NCBI GenBank assembly: GCA_009392095.1
Contig: VFHF01000143.1
Coordinates: 1-25,180, forward strand
Direction of reading: 5' to 3'
Origin: SAR202 cluster bacterium
Lineage (GTDB): Bacteria; Chloroflexota; Dehalococcoidia; Lucifugimonadales; UBA3495
Length of the DNA stretch: 25,180 bases
The position numbers and the translations under genes are program-made. The notes below the pieces were generated by a model that saw only the letters and a list, made by a program, of their open reading frames with translations, made no database searches and was not told the origin of the DNA. Shown here piece after piece: positions 1 through 6,884 of the stretch (position 1 is its first letter; every line of letters starts with the position of its first letter).

Positions 1-406
1 TTTTTGCCAGCACTTCGGGATCACTGCTGTGGCGCCGCATGCTCCAGATATCAAAAACGGTGTCGCGGCAAAAACCTGAATGCACACAGATTGGATGGTC
101 TTCTTGGATAGATATCTTCCGGGACCTAAAGGTCTTACTGCGATTGGATATTGGACCAGAGTCGGCCGATTCCGTGCCGTCGAACCGCACGTTAGTGTGG
201 GAACCGTCGCAGGAGGGTTTCGATCCAGACTGACCACACCGACATAGCCGATAGGTGTCTTCGGCGCTGATCGTCCCCTCATCCTTTCAGGATAGCGGTT
301 CTCCAAGCGGTGACATGACTTAAGATTTGCGCACTAGAGGGATACCACCTCGGAGCAGGTAGGGCCCTTTACAGCGCACGGTTATCTTTTTATCTTCTTC
401 CGGCAT
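1..406 (-). pseudogene. CDGSH iron-sulfur domain protein gene, interrupted by two in-frame stop codons; continues past the window edge
   Basis: Reading the minus strand from an ATG at 406-404 gives one continuous frame of 135 codons to the window edge, with stops at codon 29 (TAA, 322-320) and codon 40 (TGA, 289-287). Conceptual residues 14-27 match the N-terminal GPY..GGIPL segment of this family. Residues 55-70 contain LCRCGQS followed by CDGSH (C55, C57, C66, H70), the 2Fe-2S ligand pattern. Residues 107-113 (ICVHSGFC) resemble the ferredoxin-like cysteine region that follows in longer family members. The second stop sits where the family normally has Trp (GEPLS-stop-KDEG), so TGG to TGA is the simplest explanation. 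The first would be CAA to TAA. The gene begins 13 nt after the mutase stop, so it belonged to the mutase transcript. No ATG lies between codon 40 and the CDGSH motif, so internal re-initiation looks unlikely. A sequencing or assembly error cannot be excluded. Confidence 0.82.
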
Positions 407-419
407 CTCTATTTCCCGG

Positions 420-2084
420 TCAGTACCCCCAGGAAGGGTTGTACTCGCCGAAAACGTCCCGGAATACGTCCATCATCTCGCCCAGAGTGGCGTAGGCCTT
501 TGAAGCTTCCACCAAGTAGGGCATGGTGTTCTCCGAGCCACGGGCTGCCTGCTCCAGAGCTTTCAGCCGCTCTGCAACCTCCCGGTTGTCGCGGGTGCGG
601 CGGATATTGTTCAGATTGTCGATCTGTTTCTTCTCGCCTTCCCGGTCAACCCGCAGCAGAGGTATCTGAGTGCCTTCTTCAGTCCGGTACTCGTTGACGC
701 CCACTGTGATGCGCTCTTTCCGGTCATCTTCAAGCTGATAGACGTATGATGCGTCGGCGATCTCCCGTTGGAGGAACCCCGTTTCCAGGGCCGGTATCAC
801 ACCACCTATGTCGTCGATGCGCCTGAAATATTCGTAGCTGGCCTCTTCCAAATTATTGGTCATGGTTTCCACGAAATAGCTGCCGCCGAGGGGATCAACG
901 GTGTCGGTGATGCCGGTCTCGTGGGCGATTATCTGTTGAGTCCGCAACGCTTGGAGGGCCGCTTCTTCCGAAGGCAGAGCCCAGGCTTCGTCTTTGCCGT
1001 TGGTGTGCAGCGATTGACATCCACCCAACACGGCAGCCATAGCCTGGAATGAAACCCGGACAACGTTGTTCTCTGGCTGTTGGGCCGTAAGCGTCTGGCC
1101 TGAGGTCTGAGCATGGAACCGCAGTTGATGGGACCTGGGGTCCTTGGCGCCAAATGTCTCTTGCATCTCCCTGGCCCAGATTCGCCGGGCGGCCCGGAAT
1201 TTGCCAACTTCCTCGAAGAAATTGTTGTGGGAGTTGAAGAAAAAGCTGAGCCTAGGCGCGAACTCGTCTATCTTCAGGCCCCTCTCCAGACCATGCCGGA
1301 CGTATTCAAAACCGTCAGCTAGGGTAAAAGCCAGCTCTTGAATGGCATTGGAACCGGCCTCTCTGATGTGATATCCGCTGATGCTAATAGGGTTCCAACG
1401 GGGGATGTTACGAGTCGCATATTCCACCGTGTCAGTGACCAGCCGCATCGAAGGCTCAGGCGGGAAGATGTACTCGTTCTGTGCGATGAATTCTTTGAGG
1501 ATGTCGTTCTGGATGGTGCCGCCCAGTTGGTCCAGGGAAGCACCCTGCTTCTCGGCCAGGGCGATGTACATTGCCCAGATGATAGCCGCCGGGCTATTGA
1601 TGGTCATTGACGTGGTGATCTGGTCAAGCTTAATACCCTCGAACAGAGTCTCCATGTCTGCCAACGACGAGACTGCCACACCGCAGGTGCCGAACTCGCC
1701 GGCGCCACGGGGGTCGTCGGTGTCATAGCCGTAGAGGGTGGGCATGTCGAAGGCGACACTCAGGCCGGTCTGCCCCTGTTCCATGAGAAACTTGAACCGA
1801 GCGTTGGTCTCCTCAGGCAGACCGAACCCGGCAAACATGCGCATGGTCCAGAGCCGCCCTCGATAGCCGGAAGCATGAACGCCTCGCAGATAGGGGTATT
1901 CGCCGGGCAGTCCCTGCTTCTCCAAGTAACTGTCTTGGGAGGTGTTCTCCGGGGTGTAGACCTGGTCCACAGTCATTTGGGAGGGTGTTTTGAAAGTGGG
2001 TTTCCGTTGGGCTTTGGGGTCCTGTTTATCACGCCAGCGGGCGCTGTTTTCCCGAAATGTGTCTAGGTCTTTAGGGGAGTCCAA
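420..2084 (-). CDS. B12-dependent acyl-CoA mutase, large catalytic subunit; isobutyryl-CoA-mutase-like active site
   Basis: The 554-residue protein is the TIM-barrel catalytic chain of the methylmalonyl-CoA mutase superfamily without the C-terminal B12-binding domain, which in such systems is a separate small subunit; none is encoded in this window. Family signatures are clear: YPYLRG (63-68), LSVAFDMPT (108-116), IQNDILKEF (191-199) and SISGYH (234-239). Aligning from the conserved His (H239, equivalent to Propionibacterium H244), the two residues that bind the methylmalonyl carboxylate, Tyr89 and Arg207, fall on F84 and Q202 with exactly conserved spacing (118 and 37 residues). Phe/Gln is the isobutyryl-CoA mutase combination. 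The Asp typical of 2-hydroxyisobutyryl-CoA mutase is A111. The likely reaction is therefore butyryl-CoA/isobutyryl-CoA or a related non-carboxylated rearrangement; this is inference. The start is TTG, chosen because a strong GGAGGT Shine-Dalgarno site lies just upstream. It has its own promoter, and a broken CDGSH gene follows it. Confidence 0.9.
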   Translation of the reverse strand: MDSPKDLDTFRENSARWRDKQDPKAQRKPTFKTPSQMTVDQVYTPENTSQDSYLEKQGLPGEYPYLRGVHASGYRGRLWTMRMFAGFGLPEETNARFKFLMEQGQTGLSVAFDMPTLYGYDTDDPRGAGEFGTCGVAVSSLADMETLFEGIKLDQITTSMTINSPAAIIWAMYIALAEKQGASLDQLGGTIQNDILKEFIAQNEYIFPPEPSMRLVTDTVEYATRNIPRWNPISISGYHIREAGSNAIQELAFTLADGFEYVRHGLERGLKIDEFAPRLSFFFNSHNNFFEEVGKFRAARRIWAREMQETFGAKDPRSHQLRFHAQTSGQTLTAQQPENNVVRVSFQAMAAVLGGCQSLHTNGKDEAWALPSEEAALQALRTQQIIAHETGITDTVDPLGGSYFVETMTNNLEEASYEYFRRIDDIGGVIPALETGFLQREIADASYVYQLEDDRKERITVGVNEYRTEEGTQIPLLRVDREGEKKQIDNLNNIRRTRDNREVAERLKALEQAARGSENTMPYLVEASKAYATLGEMMDVFRDVFGEYNPSWGY

Positions 2085-2129
2085 GGGTTACCTCCGGTCC
2101 GCCGCCTGATACCAAAATGCTTGATTTCA

Positions 2130-2158
2130 AGTCTACGCAGGGGCAGATGGAGTGTCAA
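2130..2158 (-). promoter_or_regulatory. Sigma70-type promoter for the acyl-CoA mutase gene
   Basis: On the minus strand a perfect TTGACA -35 box (2158-2153) is followed after 17 nt by TAGACT (2135-2130). Transcription would start near 2123, giving a leader of about 40 nt that includes the GGAGGT ribosome site before the TTG start at 2084. It lies in the 93-nt gap after the hydrolase gene, so the mutase can be transcribed separately from ribF-tyrS. Confidence 0.55.
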
Positions 2159-2177
2159 CGAAGCGAATCTGACACCT

Positions 2178-3071
2178 TTAGACCAACTTTTTTCGTATGA
2201 ACGCCCCCGCCTCCTCAATGGATTCTTGGCCTTCGGGTAGGATCGATGCAAAAGCCTGCCAGACGTGGACCATGTCCTCCCATATCTTGAAGGTGATGTC
2301 CACTCCAGCCCGTTCGGCGGACGCAACCAAACGGGTGGAGTCGTCCAGCAGCGTTTCCGCCGAGCCCACGTGGACCAGCAGCGGTGGCAGTCCTCGCAAG
2401 TCTGCGTATAGGGCCGAGGCCCAGGGGTGTTTCGGGTCGGCGCCGCCCAAATAGGACTCCGCCCTAGCCGACAGACCACCGTATTTTATGAAGTCGTCCA
2501 GGTGGTCGTTGGCGGCCATGGAAGCACCGCTGCACTCCAGGTCCACCCAGGGAGAGAAGCAAACTCCAGCGGCCGGAAGGTCGATTCCGGAGTCTCGGGC
2601 TGCCAACAAGACCGATAGCACGAGGCCCCCGCCGGCGGAGTCCCCAGCCAGCACTATGTTCGACGGCTCAAAGCCGTGGCCCAACGCCCAATTGTAGGCG
2701 GCGATAGAGTCATCTACGGCGGCGGGGAATAGGTGCTCCGGGGCCAGGCGGTAGTCCACACCCAAGGCAGCAGCGCCGGAGGCCCGGGACAAGCGGCCAA
2801 TCAGGTCTTGGTGAGTCGTGGGGGAGCAGGCCGCGTAGGCGCCGCCGTGAAAGTAGATGATCAGGCGATCCTGGGGCGTATCCGGGGCCGTGATCCACTG
2901 GCAGGGAACACCGCCGGCGCCAATCTCGAAGACGGTTACATCAGACGAGGGCTTGAACTCGGCAAAGGCCTGATCCAGAACTGTGCGGGCTTCGTGGATG
3001 TCGGCAGGAGGTTTAGCCCGGATGGCCTTCATTAAACCGATGACGCGGGACAGTTCTGGTGAAGTTGCCAT
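2178..3071 (-). CDS. Alpha/beta hydrolase, hormone-sensitive-lipase (family IV) esterase type
   Basis: The 297-residue protein has the hallmarks of bacterial HSL-type esterases: an oxyanion-hole HGGA motif at 75-78 (the usual HGGG with Ala in the fourth place), the nucleophile elbow GDSAGG at 143-148 with Ser145, an acidic residue in GSAETLLDD (E239 or D243), and His269 near the C terminus. No signal peptide is visible, so it is probably a cytoplasmic carboxylesterase acting on small acyl esters; the natural substrate is unknown. The ATG lies 13 nt after the tyrS stop on the same strand, which makes it the third gene of a ribF-tyrS-hydrolase transcription unit. The ribosome site is weak (AGGA about 14 nt upstream), so its translation may depend on tyrS. 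Confidence 0.85.
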   Translation of the reverse strand: MATSPELSRVIGLMKAIRAKPPADIHEARTVLDQAFAEFKPSSDVTVFEIGAGGVPCQWITAPDTPQDRLIIYFHGGAYAACSPTTHQDLIGRLSRASGAAALGVDYRLAPEHLFPAAVDDSIAAYNWALGHGFEPSNIVLAGDSAGGGLVLSVLLAARDSGIDLPAAGVCFSPWVDLECSGASMAANDHLDDFIKYGGLSARAESYLGGADPKHPWASALYADLRGLPPLLVHVGSAETLLDDSTRLVASAERAGVDITFKIWEDMVHVWQAFASILPEGQESIEEAGAFIRKKLV

Positions 3072-3084
3072 TTTTATGCCATTC

Positions 3085-4338
3085 CTAGGAGTCCGTAAGA
3101 CGGACGTAGCGGCGTTTGCCCACCTTTAGTAGGTCGCCGGGTTGGAGCAGATAGCCGGCTTCGCCGCCGGTTACCGGTTGCGGGTCGTCGTCCTGGGAAA
3201 TCCGCTCCACCGCCCCTTGCGTCAGCAGCCGCTTGACCTGGGCCTTGCTGGGAGCCAGCCCGGCCGCCAGCATCAAGTCGTCCACCCTGACTTCATTTCC
3301 TTCTGTAACACCTTGGCTACGGAGGTCCGCCAAGGACATCTCAGGGATGTCGGTGGGTAAATCTCTGCCTTGGACCACCCGTTCGAAATGGGCCTGGGCT
3401 GCATCGGCGGCGGCGCGGTCATGGAATTGGTTCGTCACTTCCCAGGCCAGCCGCTTCTTGGGTTCCATGGGGTTGAGCGCGTTGCTTTCGACATCTGCCG
3501 CCATTGCCGCCAACTCTGGCATCGGCACGTCGGTCAGATACTCGAAATAGGACATTATCTGGTCGTCGGAGACCGACATAAGCTTGCCGTACATGTCCAC
3601 AGGCGCTTCATCAACTGCGACGTAGTTATCGAGACTCTTGCTCATCTTCTGGACGCCGTCGGTCCCCACCAAGATGGGCATCATGAAGCATTGTTGCGGG
3701 GTCTGGCCCATCATGCCCTGCAATTCCCGGCCGACCAGCAGGTTGAACATCTGGTCCGTGCCGCCGAACTCAACGTCGGCCTCGATGGCCACAGAGTCGT
3801 ACGCTTGTAGCAGCGGGTAGAGCAACTCGGTGATGGCGATTGGTTTCTGGTCGGCGAACCGCTGTGCGAAGTCGGCCCGCTGCAGGAACTGGGCCACGGT
3901 GAACCTACCTGTCAGTTCAATCACCTTTGCCAGGTCAAAATTGCCGAACCACTCACTTTGGTAGATCACCTGGGCTTGGGACTCGTCCACCACCTTGAAG
4001 AACTGGCGCAGGTAAGACTTAGCGTTCTCCAGCACCTCTTCGTGGGAGAGCATGGTCCTGGTTGCCGACTGACCGCTGGGGTCGCCAATCTGAGCGGTCC
4101 AGTCTCCAACGATCAATATCACCTGGTGCCCAAGCTCTTGCAATTGCCGCAGTTTTCGCAGGCCGACCACGTGGCCCAGGTGGATGTCGGGTCTACTCGG
4201 GTCGAAGCCCATCTTGAGGCGGAGTTTCTTGCCGCTCTGAAGCAGACGGACGAACTCATCCCGCGAGATGATCTCACTGACACCACGGGTGATCACGGAT
4301 TCCAAGTCCTGTGGGCTGATCTTTCCTACTCCGGCCAT
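3085..4338 (-). CDS. tyrS: Tyrosyl-tRNA synthetase
   Basis: Class I aminoacyl-tRNA synthetase of 417 residues that charges tRNA-Tyr in the cytoplasm. The Rossmann-fold catalytic domain carries HLGH at 53-56 (the HIGH motif) and a perfect KMSKS at 231-235. The segment LLYPLLQAYD (172-181) and FGGTDQ (191-196) form the tyrosine pocket region. The C-terminal part, about 345-415, is an S4-like RNA-binding domain (DLMLAAGLAPSKAQVKRLL). The HLGHVVGLRKL form of the first motif fits the TyrZ-like type rather than the Escherichia coli type. Its ATG follows the ribF TAG by a single nucleotide, so the two genes are probably translationally coupled. No T-box leader is visible. Confidence 0.96.
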   Translation of the reverse strand: MAGVGKISPQDLESVITRGVSEIISRDEFVRLLQSGKKLRLKMGFDPSRPDIHLGHVVGLRKLRQLQELGHQVILIVGDWTAQIGDPSGQSATRTMLSHEEVLENAKSYLRQFFKVVDESQAQVIYQSEWFGNFDLAKVIELTGRFTVAQFLQRADFAQRFADQKPIAITELLYPLLQAYDSVAIEADVEFGGTDQMFNLLVGRELQGMMGQTPQQCFMMPILVGTDGVQKMSKSLDNYVAVDEAPVDMYGKLMSVSDDQIMSYFEYLTDVPMPELAAMAADVESNALNPMEPKKRLAWEVTNQFHDRAAADAAQAHFERVVQGRDLPTDIPEMSLADLRSQGVTEGNEVRVDDLMLAAGLAPSKAQVKRLLTQGAVERISQDDDPQPVTGGEAGYLLQPGDLLKVGKRRYVRLTDS

Positions 4339-4339
4339 A

Positions 4340-5263
4340 CTAGGCGCTCTCTACCAAGACTAGTCGGCAGTCATCAACATCCTGGTGGATCTGCTTGATC
4401 AATGCGTCAAGGCCGTCGAATCTCTCTTGGTCCCGGACCTTCTTGATGAATTCAACACCAATGGTCTTGCCGTAAAGGTCGGCATTGAAGTCCATGACAA
4501 AAACCTCGACCAGCCTCTGCGACAATCCGAACGTGGGGCGGATTCCGATGCTGGTGGCGGCTTGATGGCGCTCCCCGTCAATTATTGCCCAGGTAGCGTA
4601 TATGCCGTCGCCCGGTAGCAGCACCTGAGGGTCGACATTAATGTTTGCCGTCGGAAATCCCAAGGTCCGGCCTCGTTGGTCTCCGACCACCACTACTCCG
4701 GAGAGAGTGTGGTTCCGGCCCAATAATCCGGGACAGACCTCTAAGTTTCCGCTGGCTACGGCTTCGCGTATCCGCCTACTCTTCACCGGTTGCCCTTCAA
4801 TCTCCAAGGTATCCACGGACCGCGCCCAGAAGCCCAACTGCTCTCCTTGTTGCTGCATGAAGACTAGGTCGCCCTGTCGGTCTTTGCCAATCGCGGAGTC
4901 TGGGCCCACAACGAGCCCCTTCATCATCAAGGATTCCGACAATCCGCTGGCAAAATCAGCGGCGGTCACCTGGGCCAATTCAAGCGTGAATTCCAGGCTG
5001 ATCACCGTCAGGATGCCCTGCTCCTTGATGAGGTCTATACGTTGTTCGAGCGTGGTAAGGTAACTGGGTTCGGTGCCCGGCCTAAGGACCGTTATCGGCC
5101 GGTTAGAGAAGGTCACTACGGTTGGAACATATTGGTCGCCGGCTAGTTCGATCACTTGTCGCAGAAGGTGCCGGTGACCCTGATGCACGCCGTCGAAGAC
5201 CCCGATGGTAACGACGGTCTCTTTGCCTGGAGCGGAAGCGGCCAATCTTTGGCGATAGCTCAT
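4340..5263 (-). CDS. ribF: Bifunctional riboflavin kinase / FAD synthetase
   Basis: The 307-residue enzyme converts riboflavin to FMN and then FAD. The N-terminal nucleotidyltransferase domain shows TIGVFDGVHQGH at 19-30, the GxFDGxHxGH-type adenylylation motif, followed by VTFSNRP and RIDLI. The linker contains KSRRIREAVASG (161-172). The C-terminal kinase domain has GRTLGFPTANI (198-208). The ATG at 5263 is preceded only by CCAGGT, a poor ribosome site, while another open frame ends in TGA just 6 nt upstream (see the entry at 5270-5440), suggesting translational coupling. It leads the ribF-tyrS-hydrolase cluster. FAD and FMN supply fits the flavoenzymes and Fe-S respiratory chain elsewhere in the window. 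Confidence 0.95.
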   Translation of the reverse strand: MSYRQRLAASAPGKETVVTIGVFDGVHQGHRHLLRQVIELAGDQYVPTVVTFSNRPITVLRPGTEPSYLTTLEQRIDLIKEQGILTVISLEFTLELAQVTAADFASGLSESLMMKGLVVGPDSAIGKDRQGDLVFMQQQGEQLGFWARSVDTLEIEGQPVKSRRIREAVASGNLEVCPGLLGRNHTLSGVVVVGDQRGRTLGFPTANINVDPQVLLPGDGIYATWAIIDGERHQAATSIGIRPTFGLSQRLVEVFVMDFNADLYGKTIGVEFIKKVRDQERFDGLDALIKQIHQDVDDCRLVLVESA

Positions 5264-5269
5264 ACCTGG

Positions 5270-5440
5270 TCAGTTCCCACGTCGCCGTTTCTCCGAGCTT
5301 CGGGCGTCCCAGTCAAAGATGGGGTGATTCCTCGGTTCGTCCAACAACATCTCAGGAAAGTCTGCCGGATCGTCATATGGCTGAGGATATAAAATGGCGG
5401 TTTTTGAGCGTAAAACAAGGGTCTCCAGGTGGTCTGGATG
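5270..5440 (-). other. Possible small or truncated coding frame ending 6 nt before ribF; start unclear
   Basis: From codon CAT at 5440, just after an in-frame TAA, an open frame of 56 codons runs to a TGA at 5272-5270. The C-terminal 40 residues read like a real protein: an acidic, proline-rich stretch (ILYPQPYDDPADFPEMLLDE), then HPIFDWDARSSEKRRRG. The only ATG in frame is at 5350, which would give 26 residues. Possible alternatives are CTG at 5428 or a rare ATT start near 5395. The stop lies 6 nt from the ribF ATG, and ribF has no good ribosome site of its own, as expected for a translated upstream frame. I do not recognise a family. It may be a genuine small gene, the remnant of a longer one, or chance. 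Confidence 0.35.
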
Positions 5441-5700
5441 TTAGCACAGGCCCATATTAGCGTCAAATTCTTCAGCGCGGCCAGTAAAGGGCTAACATCG
5501 GAGCGATCTAGCGGATCGAGGCCTCCTTTCAGGGTTCTCGATACCCAAAATAGCAGGGTGATTCCCCTGAAGTTTTACTAATCATAATCTAAAATTAATA
5601 TAAAATTCGTTAAAATTGAGAGGCGATTTACTAGGAATGGCCATTGACATTATGTATAATTCGACCTTACTAGACACATGCGTATAGGAGGACTAAGCGC
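5441..5700. other. Divergent, AT-rich intergenic region between ribF and rsmD
   Basis: No convincing gene is present. Positions 5571-5625 are strikingly AT-rich and could serve as an upstream promoter element for both directions. Small hairpins occur at 5532-5546 (GGGT/ACCC arms) and 5554-5569 (CAGGG/CCCTG arms). On the minus strand TTTAAC-17 nt-TAGATT within the AT-rich patch is a weak promoter candidate for ribF. The plus-strand promoter candidates for rsmD are listed separately. Confidence 0.5.
5644..5692 (+). promoter_or_regulatory. Candidate rsmD promoter elements and strong ribosome binding site
   Basis: A perfect TTGACA lies at 5644-5649 and a perfect TATAAT at 5655-5660, but only 5 nt separate them, so they cannot form one promoter. 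TTGACA could instead pair with TACTAG (5668-5673, 18 nt spacer), or TATAAT could act with a poor -35 near 5632. A strong ribosome site AGGAGGA at 5686-5692 sits 8 nt before the rsmD ATG and fixes that start. Confidence 0.4.
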
Positions 5701-6348
5701 ATGCGTGTAGCAGGTGGAGATGCTAAGGGCCGGCGGCTCAAAGGGGCCGTTAGTCCCGGAACCCGCGCCACCACCGAGCGGGTACGGGCGGCCATCTTTA
5801 ACATTTTAGGCCCTGAGCAGTACCAGGGCGGCAGGGTTCTGGACCTTTTCGCGGGTACGGGCAGCCTGGGCATCGAGGCTTTGAGCCACGGAGCGGCTTG
5901 GGCGGATTTCGTGGAATGGGACCGGCGGCAAAGCGTCGTCATTTCCAATAACCTTGAATCCACCGGCTTCGACTCGCAGAGTCACGTCCACAAACTGGAC
6001 GTCCTGCAAGCGCTCGTAACTCTGCCCGGACCCTACAACCTGGTGCTACTGGACCCTCCTTATAAGATGGGTGGCTTGGACAGTCTGCTGGAGAAGATCG
6101 CTTCCCAGCCTGGACTGATCGTTGATGATGGCGTGGTTGTTGCGGGGCATTCCAAGCGAGACGGACTTCAAGAGATATACGGACCCCTGCGATTAACTTC
6201 ACATCGTCAATACGGAGACAACGTGGTCGACTTTTTTGTTTACGAGCAATATCCAGATGATTTCGAGCCTCAGCATGAAACGCCAGAAAATCTGGCGACT
6301 CTCGAAGAGGGCTCAGATCAGGGCGAATACGGGGACTCATCATGGTAA
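5701..6348 (+). CDS. rsmD: 16S rRNA (guanine-966 N2)-methyltransferase RsmD
   Basis: A 215-residue SAM-dependent methyltransferase that modifies G966 of 16S rRNA during small-subunit assembly. It begins MRVAGGDAKGRRLK as the family does, then RATTERVRAAIFNIL (22-36), the SAM-binding motif LDLFAGTGSLGIEAL (47-61) and the catalytic DPPY at 118-121. About 25 residues at the C terminus are an acidic tail beyond the usual domain. The ATG at 5701 is supported by AGGAGGA 8 nt upstream. The 3' end overlaps coaD by 7 nt (ATGGTAA), the conserved rsmD-coaD arrangement, so the two are co-translated. Confidence 0.94.
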   Translation: MRVAGGDAKGRRLKGAVSPGTRATTERVRAAIFNILGPEQYQGGRVLDLFAGTGSLGIEALSHGAAWADFVEWDRRQSVVISNNLESTGFDSQSHVHKLDVLQALVTLPGPYNLVLLDPPYKMGGLDSLLEKIASQPGLIVDDGVVVAGHSKRDGLQEIYGPLRLTSHRQYGDNVVDFFVYEQYPDDFEPQHETPENLATLEEGSDQGEYGDSSW

Positions 6349-6836
6349 CGGCGCTATATCCGGGCAGCTTCGATCCGGTGACCGTGGGCCACGTGGACAT
6401 AGCGTCCAGGGCTGCGATCCAGTTCGAGAAACTGGTGGTAGCGGTCTACGATACGCCTTCTAAAAATCTGCTCTTCACCACCGATGAGAGAGAGCAGCTT
6501 ATGAAGGATGCCTGTAGCCACATCTCTAATGTGGAGGTCGTCAGATTTTCTGGTCTGGTGGTCCGGTTCGCAAAAGACATTGGCGCAGGAGCGATAGTCC
6601 GGGGGCTGAGGAGCGGCTCGGATTTTGAATATGAATTTGACATGGCCTTCATGAACCGGAAGCTGGAGCCGGAGGTAGACCTGGTTTGCTTCATGACTTC
6701 CCAAGACTACATGTTCGTCAGTGCCAGTTTGCTCAAGGAGGTAGCGAGGCTTGGTGGAGACATCAAAGATATGGTCCCACCCAACGTTGCAGAAGCGGTC
6801 TATTCTAAATTTGGATTACCGGTCAGAGACGGGTAG
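6342..6836 (+). CDS. coaD: Phosphopantetheine adenylyltransferase
   Basis: A 164-residue cytoplasmic enzyme that transfers AMP from ATP to 4'-phosphopantetheine, the penultimate step of coenzyme A synthesis. The N terminus has ALYPGSFDPVTVGHVDI, including the nucleotidyltransferase motif TVGH at 14-17. Further family marks are IVRGLRSGSDFEYE in the middle and VSASLLKEVARLGGD near the end. Length is standard. The start overlaps the end of rsmD (ATG at 6342, rsmD TAA at 6346-6348). CoA supply is relevant to the acyl-CoA metabolism encoded nearby. It is followed, 48 nt later by the conservative start or 21 nt by the alternative, by a DivIVA-like gene. Confidence 0.95.
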   Translation: MVTALYPGSFDPVTVGHVDIASRAAIQFEKLVVAVYDTPSKNLLFTTDEREQLMKDACSHISNVEVVRFSGLVVRFAKDIGAGAIVRGLRSGSDFEYEFDMAFMNRKLEPEVDLVCFMTSQDYMFVSASLLKEVARLGGDIKDMVPPNVAEAVYSKFGLPVRDG

Positions 6837-6884
6837 TGACCGGGGAGAGGTGCAGTCATCGACATCATAAATATCATCGACCGG

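Noticed and set aside
39..233. Plus-strand open frame of 64 codons at the window start.
   Set aside because: It is antisense to the clear CDGSH protein frame and has no recognisable protein features.
287..322. The two stops in the CDGSH frame as evidence for a reassigned genetic code or recoding.
   Set aside because: TGA terminates the adjacent mutase and the Fe-S oxidoreductase, and TAA terminates rsmD and several atp genes, so both codons are normal stops in this genome. No recoding hairpin was evident.
5260..5466. Minus-strand frame of 68 codons upstream of and overlapping the ribF start.
   Set aside because: Its product (Trp/Cys/Phe-rich) looks unlike a protein, and the alternative frame ending at 5270 has better composition and spacing to ribF.
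5528..5550. GGGTTCTCGATACCC resembling a tRNA T-arm.
   Set aside because: The stem is only 4 bp, the loop does not match TTCRANY, and no acceptor, anticodon or D arm surrounds it.
5554..5569. GCAGGGTGATTCCCCTG hairpin upstream of rsmD, resembling part of an FMN riboswitch.
   Set aside because: Only one short arm resembles the consensus; the other conserved arms are missing, and it is on the strand opposite to ribF.
5644..5660. TTGACA and TATAAT as a single consensus promoter.
   Set aside because: The spacer is 5 nt, far too short for one sigma70 promoter; they were listed only as separate candidate elements.
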